A stretch of 20,014 nt of DNA from Gammaproteobacteria bacterium (lineage in GTDB: Bacteria; Pseudomonadota; Gammaproteobacteria; HK1), in NCBI GenBank assembly GCA_022822245.1, contig JAJECB010000389.1, positions 1 through 20,014 of the forward strand. Direction: 5' to 3'. Positions 14,848 through 20,014 of the stretch are shown piece by piece; position 1 is the stretch's first letter; every line of letters starts with the position of its first letter. The position numbers and the translations under genes were made by a program. Below the pieces are notes generated by a model that saw nothing but the letters and a program-made list of their open reading frames with translations, was not told where the DNA came from and did not search any database.

Positions 14848-16059
14848 CTACACGATGCGCTGCTCGCGGAGGCGGGCGATGTCCGCCTCCGGGTAGCCGA
14901 GGGCGTCCAGCACCTCGGCGGTGTGCTGGCCGATGTGGGGGGCGAAGCTCCGCACCCCGCCCGGGGTCTCGGAGAGCTTGATCGCGATCCCGGCCTGGGT
15001 GACCGTCCCCGCCTCCGGGTGGTCGAGGTCGAGGGCCATCTGCCGGTGCCGGACCTGCGGGTCGTCGAACACCTCGGGGACGGTGTAGACCGGCCCGGCG
15101 CAGACGTCCGCCCCGACCAGCAGCTCGTACCACTCCGCGCGGTCGCGGGTGAGGAAGAGGGCCTCGAGCTCCTCGCGCGCGGCGGCGTGCGCCTCGCCCG
15201 CGGGCCGCGAGAAGTCGCCCATCTTCATCCCGCACTCCTTGAGGTGCGGCCGTTCCACTGCGTCGCAGAAGTTGTTCCACAGCCAGGGCTCGGTGCAGCC
15301 GACGGTGATGCTCTTCCCGTCGCGGGTGCGGTAGGTCCCGTAGAAGGCATGACGGCCCGCGAACACCCCCTTGCCGCGCCCCGGAACTTCGCCGTCGGAG
15401 AAGTAGTCCCGCACGTTCGGGGTTGCGGCGAGGAGCGAGATGGTGGTGTCGAGGTAGGAGACGTCGACGAGCTGGCCGCGCCCGGTCCGCTCCCGGGCGA
15501 TGAGGGCGAGCAGGACCCCGGCGAAGCCGTGCATGGAGGCCCCCGCGTAGTCGGCGATGATGTTGAGGGGGATGGCGGGGTCGCTGTCCGGCTCGCCGAT
15601 GAGGTCGAGGACCCCGGCGAGGGCGAGGAAGTTGAGGTCGTGGGCGGGGCGGTCCCGGTACGGCCCGTCCTGCCCGAAGCCGCTGAGCGCACAGTAGACG
15701 AGGCGGGGGTTGATCTCCGAAAGCCGCTCGTAGCCGCCGCCCAGGCGCTCCATCACCCCCGGCCGGAAGCCTTCCACCAGCACGTCGTGCTCGCGCACGA
15801 GCCCGTGCAGGATCTCCTGTCCTTCGGGCGACTTGAGGTTGAGGGTGAGGCTTCGCTTGTTGCGGTTGGTGAAGCTCGTCGCGAGGGTGCGGGCCTCGTC
15901 CGGCCCCGGCGAGGCCCCCGAGCCGCGGAGGGCGCCCGTCGGCGGCGGCTCGATCTTGAGCACGTCCGCGCCCATGTCGGCCAGCATCATGGTGCAGAAC
16001 GCGCCCGGCCCGACCCGCGTCAGCTCGAGCACCCGTACTCCGTCAAGAGGCCCCGCCAT
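14848..16059 (-). CDS. Class III CoA-transferase / alpha-methylacyl-CoA racemase-like protein
   Basis: A 403-residue CaiB/BaiF family protein. Family III enzymes move CoA between acids (through an Asp-anhydride) or racemise 2-methylacyl-CoA. Seen: GVRVLELTRVGPGAFCTMMLADMGADVLKIEPP at the N-terminus, NRNKRSLTLNLK, GFRPGVMERLG, and the active-site block PAHDLNFLALAG with His140-Asp141. The His-Asp pair and a later Glu in VGCTEPWLWNNF are the trio of alpha-methylacyl-CoA racemases, whereas formyl-CoA transferase-type enzymes rely on the Asp alone; thus a racemase-like activity is somewhat more likely. The ATG at 16059 has GGAGAAGGAG upstream on the minus strand. Length is normal. It is divergent from the hydrolase-E1 genes; a joint role in a branched acyl-CoA or dicarboxylate route is inference. 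Confidence 0.87.
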   Translation of the reverse strand: MAGPLDGVRVLELTRVGPGAFCTMMLADMGADVLKIEPPPTGALRGSGASPGPDEARTLATSFTNRNKRSLTLNLKSPEGQEILHGLVREHDVLVEGFRPGVMERLGGGYERLSEINPRLVYCALSGFGQDGPYRDRPAHDLNFLALAGVLDLIGEPDSDPAIPLNIIADYAGASMHGFAGVLLALIARERTGRGQLVDVSYLDTTISLLAATPNVRDYFSDGEVPGRGKGVFAGRHAFYGTYRTRDGKSITVGCTEPWLWNNFCDAVERPHLKECGMKMGDFSRPAGEAHAAAREELEALFLTRDRAEWYELLVGADVCAGPVYTVPEVFDDPQVRHRQMALDLDHPEAGTVTQAGIAIKLSETPGGVRSFAPHIGQHTAEVLDALGYPEADIARLREQRIV

Positions 16060-16312
16060 CTCGTCTTCTCCTTCTCCGCGTGAACTGCGGATAGGTTAAG
16101 CGCTGGCGCGCGCCGCACCAAGGGCAAGGGCCACCGAGGGTCGCCGGCGGAGCGCGGCCCCCGTCGGCGAGCGGCTGGAGGGAGCGCGGGCCGGCGGCGG
16201 CCGGCGGCAGGCGATCGGGCGGCAAGCGGTTAGACTTGGGGACGAGAGGGGACGGACCCGAGGGGCGGGGCCGTCCGATGGAGAGGCATTCGGAGCGAAG
16301 AGGAGGACACCC

Positions 16313-17203
16313 ATGCCGCACGCCAGGACCGACGACGGAGTTGCGCTCTACTACGAGGAGACCGGGAGCGGCGAGCCGATCCTCTTCATCCACGAGTTCG
16401 CCGGCGACTACCGGGCATGGGAACCGCAGGTCCGGCACTTCGGCCATTCGTACCGCTGCATCGCCTACAACGCGCGGGGCTATCCGCCGTCGGACGTCCC
16501 CGAGGACCCCGAGAGCTACTCCCAGGACCGGGCCCGCCTCGACGCGCTCGCGATCCTCGATCACTTGGGTGTCGAGCGCGCCCACATCGTGGGGCTCTCC
16601 ATGGGGGGGTTCGCGGCCCTGCATTTCGGCCTCCACCACCAGGACCGCGCCCTGTCGCTCGTGGTCGCGGGCTGCGACTACGGGGCGGAGCGCGACCGGC
16701 GCGAGCAGTTTCGCACCGAGACCGAGAACATCGCGCGGTTCATCGAGTCGGCGAGCGTCGCCGCCTTCGCGGATCGTTACGCGGAGGGTCCGACCCGGGT
16801 CCAGTTCCAGAACAAGGACCCGCGCGGGTGGGCGGAGTTCCGGGGCCAGCTCGCGGAGCACTCGTTGCGCGGCGCCGCGAACACGATGCGCGGAATCCAG
16901 GGACGGCGCCCGTCCATCTACGACCTCGAGGACGGGATGCGCGAGATTCGGGTTCCGACCCTCGTCCTGACCGGCGACGAGGACGACCCCTGCCTCACCC
17001 CCAACGTGTTCATGAAGCGGACGATTCCGGCCGCCGCGCTCATCACCCTCCCGAATTCCGGGCACACCATCAACATCGAGGAGCCGCAGCTCTTCAACCA
17101 GGCGCTGGAGTGGTTCCTGAGCCAGGTGCGAACCGGGCGCTGGCCGCAGCGCGATGTGCGGTCGCAGACCGGTTCGATCACCGGCATGGACAACGATGCG
17201 TGA
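16313..17203 (+). CDS. Alpha/beta hydrolase
   Basis: A 296-residue alpha/beta-hydrolase-fold enzyme. The nucleophile elbow GLSMGG places Ser96; LVLTGDEDDPC gives the acid near residues 222-225; NSGHTINIEEP gives His251, so the triad is complete. The N-terminal oxyanion region is FIHEFAGDYRAWE; the usual HG motif is replaced by HE, an uncommon variant. Substrate class is unclear: carboxylesterase, C-C hydrolase and lactonase members share this pattern. AGGAGG at 16301-16306 sits six bases before the ATG, a strong ribosome site. A 111-base gap precedes the E1 gene in the same direction, and the other side is divergent from the CoA-transferase, so this is likely the first gene of a catabolic operon. 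Confidence 0.88.
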   Translation: MPHARTDDGVALYYEETGSGEPILFIHEFAGDYRAWEPQVRHFGHSYRCIAYNARGYPPSDVPEDPESYSQDRARLDALAILDHLGVERAHIVGLSMGGFAALHFGLHHQDRALSLVVAGCDYGAERDRREQFRTETENIARFIESASVAAFADRYAEGPTRVQFQNKDPRGWAEFRGQLAEHSLRGAANTMRGIQGRRPSIYDLEDGMREIRVPTLVLTGDEDDPCLTPNVFMKRTIPAAALITLPNSGHTINIEEPQLFNQALEWFLSQVRTGRWPQRDVRSQTGSITGMDNDA

Positions 17204-17314
17204 ACCCGCGGAGTTTCGTCTTTCCCCGATGGCGCGAATACCGCGCCGTTGGCGGATTCGGCCCGGCCGGCGGCGTCCGGCAAGAATGAGAGTGTCCCCC
17301 GGAGGAGACCGCCC

Positions 17315-19348
17315 ATGACCCAGACCGTTCAGCCATCCGAGACCGGCTCGACGCCGAAGTCCAACCTGCGCCTGCCGCCCGATCTGCACGTCGATCTCTA
17401 CCGGACGATGCGGCGCATCCGCGCCTTCGACGAGAAGGTCGCGGAGCTCTTCACCGGTGGCGAGATCAAGGGCACCGCGCACAGCTACGTGGGGCAGGAG
17501 GCGGTCGCGGCGGGGGTCTGCGCGAGCCTGGGGCCCGAGGACTTCATGGCGAGCCACCACCGCGGGCACGGCCACTGCATCGCCAAGGGGGCGCGGCTCG
17601 ACCTCATGATGGCCGAGCTCATGGGTCGCGAATCCGGCTACTGCCACGGGCTCGGGGGCTCGATGCACATCGCGGACCTCGGCCTCAACATCCTCGGGGC
17701 GAACGGCATCGTCGGGGCCGCGATGCCCCTCTCGACGGGGGCGGGTCTCGCCGCCCGGCTCGACGGCACCGGCCGGGTCGCGGTCGCCTTCTTCGGCGAC
17801 GGCGCCGCGAACCAGGGCGTGTTCCACGAATCGCTCAACCTCGCGTCGGTGTGGAAGCTGCCCCTCGTCTTCGTCTGCGAGAACAACCAGTACGCGCTCT
17901 CGACCTCGTTCCGGGACACGACCTCGGTGGACCAGGTGGCGGAGCGTGCGGTGGCGTACGGGATCCCCGGCCGCACCATCGACGGCAACGACGTGGTGGA
18001 GGTCTACGAGGCGGTGCGCGAGGCGGTCGAACGCGCCCGCGCCGGCGAAGGCCCCACCCTCATCGAGGCGATGACCTATCGCTGGGGCGGACACTCGATG
18101 CGAGCCAACATCCGCGATCCGCGGAGCGAGGACGAGTACGCGGCCTGGATGGAGCGCGACCCCGTCCAGCGGGTGGAGCGCGAGCTCGCGGATGTCGAGA
18201 TCGTCGACGAGGCGGGCATCGAATCGATCGGGTCGGAGGTCGTCGCGGAGCTCGACGAGGCGGTGGAGTTCGGTCGCGCGGCGGATCAGCCCGCGGCGGA
18301 CGTGCTCGGAACCGCGGTCTACGCGCCCCACGAGGCGTTCGAGGAGCCGGCCCCCGCGAACGGCAGCGGCCGGACCCTCGGCTTCGTGGATGCGCTCAAC
18401 GAAGCGCTCCACCAGGAGATGGAGAGCGACTCCCAGGTCGTCGTCATGGGCGAGGACGTCGGCGCGACGGGCGGGATCTTCGGGGCGACGAAAGGGCTCA
18501 TGGAGAAGTTCGGTGCGGAACGGGTGCGGGACACTCCGATCTCGGAGGCCGGTTTCGTCGGCTGCGGGATCGGAGCCGCGATCGCGGGCCTTCGCCCGGT
18601 GGTCGAGATCCAGATCTTCGACTTCGTCGCCCTCACCATGGACATGCTGGTCAACCAGGCCGCGAAGTTCCGGTTCATGCTGGGCGGCAAGAACACCGTG
18701 CCGGTGGTGATCCGGGGACCCCAGGGGGGCGGCATCCGCATGGCGGCGCAGCACAGCCAGAGCCTCGAGGCGTGGTTCACGCACGTGCCGGGCCTGGTGG
18801 TGGTGGCGCCCTCGGGCCCCTACGAGGCGAAGGGGCTCCTCACCGCGGCCATCCGCGACCCGAATCCGGTCATCTTCCTCGAGGCGAAGCTCCAGTACCT
18901 CGAGCCGGCCGCCCCGGTGCCCGAGGAACCGTACGCGATCCCGATCGGCAAGGCCGCGGTCAAGCGCGAAGGGACGGACGTTACCCTGGTGGCCACGATG
19001 GCGATGGTCCCGCGCGCGCTCGCGGCGGCGGAGAGCCTCGCCCGCCAGGGGCACAGCGTGGAGGTCATCGATCCGCGCACCCTGAAGCCCCTCGACGAGG
19101 ACACCCTGCTCGCATCGGTGCGCAAGACCCGCCGGCTCGTCGTCGCCCACGAGGCGTGCCTCACCGGCGGGTTCGGCGCGGAGGTCGCGGCCCTCGTCGC
19201 GGAGAAGGCATTCGACTGGCTCGATGCCCCGGTCGCCCGGGTCGCCGCCCTCGATACCCCGATGCCCTACAACGAGGCCCTGGAGCGCCAGGTGATCCCG
19301 AGCCAGCAGCGCATCGCCGACGCCATCCGGGAGACCCTCGCGTACTGA
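17315..19348 (+). CDS. Fused E1 alpha-beta 2-oxoacid dehydrogenase (thiamine pyrophosphate)
   Basis: A 677-residue fusion of the two E1 subunits of a branched-chain-type 2-oxoacid dehydrogenase (2-oxoisovalerate, acetoin or pyruvate type). Residues about 25-330 are E1 alpha: YRTMRRIRAFDEKVAELF, HHRGHGH, and the TPP-binding motif running from GDGAANQG (161-168) to ENNQYALST (189-197). Residues about 352-677 are E1 beta: VMGEDVGATGGIF, DTPISEAGFVGCGIGAAIAG with the conserved Glu, and PRTLKPLD then HEACLTGGFGAEVAALVAE. The linker (about 330-350) is short. The E1 decarboxylates the oxoacid and passes the acyl group to lipoyl-E2; no E2 or E3 is in the window. ATG at 17315 is chosen for GGAGGAG at 17301-17307; the in-frame upstream ATG at 17249 has no ribosome site. 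The substrate cannot be fixed from sequence alone. Confidence 0.92.
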   Translation: MTQTVQPSETGSTPKSNLRLPPDLHVDLYRTMRRIRAFDEKVAELFTGGEIKGTAHSYVGQEAVAAGVCASLGPEDFMASHHRGHGHCIAKGARLDLMMAELMGRESGYCHGLGGSMHIADLGLNILGANGIVGAAMPLSTGAGLAARLDGTGRVAVAFFGDGAANQGVFHESLNLASVWKLPLVFVCENNQYALSTSFRDTTSVDQVAERAVAYGIPGRTIDGNDVVEVYEAVREAVERARAGEGPTLIEAMTYRWGGHSMRANIRDPRSEDEYAAWMERDPVQRVERELADVEIVDEAGIESIGSEVVAELDEAVEFGRAADQPAADVLGTAVYAPHEAFEEPAPANGSGRTLGFVDALNEALHQEMESDSQVVVMGEDVGATGGIFGATKGLMEKFGAERVRDTPISEAGFVGCGIGAAIAGLRPVVEIQIFDFVALTMDMLVNQAAKFRFMLGGKNTVPVVIRGPQGGGIRMAAQHSQSLEAWFTHVPGLVVVAPSGPYEAKGLLTAAIRDPNPVIFLEAKLQYLEPAAPVPEEPYAIPIGKAAVKREGTDVTLVATMAMVPRALAAAESLARQGHSVEVIDPRTLKPLDEDTLLASVRKTRRLVVAHEACLTGGFGAEVAALVAEKAFDWLDAPVARVAALDTPMPYNEALERQVIPSQQRIADAIRETLAY

Positions 19349-19410
19349 CCTTGCCGGGGAACCGGCCGGCGGCGGTCCGGCCGGAACCCGCCCCATACGG
19401 AGCCGCATCC

Positions 19411-20014
19411 ATGAAAGTCACCGCGAACGGAATCGGGATCCGCTACGAGCTCGAGGGCCCGGAGTCGGCGCCCGTCGTCGTCATGAGCCACTCGCTCGCC
19501 GCGAATGTCGGCATGTGGGAGGACCAGATGCCGATCCTCGGCGAGTACCGGGTGCTCCGCTACGACACCCGGGGGCATGGGGGGACGGACGCGCCGGAGG
19601 GTGACTACACCCTCGACCAGCTCGCGGACGATCTCTTCGGCCTGCTCGACGCGCTCGCGATCGACCGGGCCCACTACGTCGGGCTCTCGATGGGCGGGAT
19701 GATTGGACAGACCGCGGCCCTCAAGGACCCGTCGCGCTTCCTCAGCCTCTCGCTCTGCGACACGTCGAGCCGGGTCCCCGGGGAGGGGCAGGCGCTCTGG
19801 AGCGAACGGATGGAGGCGGCCCGCTCGCAGGGGATGGAGTCGCTCGTCGAGTCGACCATCGACCGCTGGTTCTCGCGCACGTTCCAGATCGAGGAGCCGG
19901 ACCGGGTGGAGCGGGTTCGCGAGATGGTCCGGACCACGCCGGTGGCGGGCTACTGCGGATGCTGCGCCGCGATCCGCGAGCTCGACCTCACCGACCGGAT
20001 CGCCGCGATCCGGC
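19411..20014 (+). CDS. Alpha/beta hydrolase, 3-oxoadipate enol-lactonase-like (3' truncated)
   Basis: The first 201 residues of an alpha/beta hydrolase that continues past the window. It resembles PcaD, the enzyme that opens 3-oxoadipate enol-lactone in the beta-ketoadipate pathway: HSLAANVGMWEDQMP, RYDTRGHGGTDAPEG, YTLDQLADDLFGLLDAL, the elbow GLSMGGMIGQ (Ser93), CDTSS, the lid helix RWFSRTFQ, and GYCGCCAAIRELDLTDR. The last block is characteristic of PcaD-like proteins. The acid and His of the triad fall beyond the end. ATG at 19411 has GGAG (19399-19402) about eight bases upstream. It lies 62 bases after the fused E1 gene, so likely in one operon. Similar hydrolase domains also accompany acetoin dehydrogenase E2 proteins, so PcaD activity itself is not certain. 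Confidence 0.88.
   Translation, partial: MKVTANGIGIRYELEGPESAPVVVMSHSLAANVGMWEDQMPILGEYRVLRYDTRGHGGTDAPEGDYTLDQLADDLFGLLDALAIDRAHYVGLSMGGMIGQTAALKDPSRFLSLSLCDTSSRVPGEGQALWSERMEAARSQGMESLVESTIDRWFSRTFQIEEPDRVERVREMVRTTPVAGYCGCCAAIRELDLTDRIAAIR

Noticed and set aside
16043..19408. A 1121-codon minus-strand open frame opposite the E1 and hydrolase genes
   Set aside because: Composition is Arg/His/Asp/Gly-rich without domains, and it mirrors two genes with clear motifs. It is a by-product of high GC.
1..20014. CRISPR array
   Set aside because: No regularly spaced repeats were seen; the only tandem repeat is the two-unit 78-bp duplication.

Overview
The window is mostly high-GC DNA from what looks like a proteobacterium. 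Evidence: a near full-length SbmA/BacA-type inner-membrane transporter, dense GC-rich genes with strong Shine-Dalgarno sites, and small-molecule catabolism genes of environmental proteobacteria. Nothing in the sequence fixes the species.

Left part (1-3514) reads as ordinary chromosome: the 3' end of a VOC (glyoxalase-like) gene, a lactate-racemase-family (LarA-like, DUF2088) gene and an sbmA/bacA-like gene, all on the plus strand.

Middle part (about 3670-14823) is an accessory region. It opens with a VapBC-type toxin-antitoxin pair (RHH antitoxin plus PIN toxin). A visibly AT-richer block (about 4500-6710) follows, holding one 617-residue membrane-anchored protein that I cannot assign to any family. 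About 1.2 kb without a convincing gene comes next; it contains a diverged 78-bp tandem duplication that encodes signal-peptide-like repeats on the minus strand. After that is an intact-looking IS110-family transposase (minus strand), whose 5' noncoding leader contains a 10-bp long-range inverted repeat and smaller hairpins, as expected for a bridge RNA. A large 2OG-Fe(II) oxygenase with a long helical C-terminal part (minus) lies divergently from a cluster of three nuclease-fold genes: Uma2, DUF4268 and a second, paralogous Uma2.

Right part (14848-20014) is metabolic again: a class III CoA-transferase/alpha-methylacyl-CoA-racemase-like gene (minus), then on the plus strand an alpha/beta hydrolase, a fused E1 alpha-beta 2-oxoacid dehydrogenase and a second alpha/beta hydrolase of the 3-oxoadipate enol-lactonase type that runs off the window. 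These probably act together in degrading an oxo-acid or acyl-CoA substrate.

The best candidates for something undescribed are the orphan membrane protein at 4854-6707, the Uma2/DUF4268/Uma2 cluster with the divergent oxygenase, and the candidate bridge RNA of the IS110 element. All functional proposals rest on motif recognition by eye; no database search was run.
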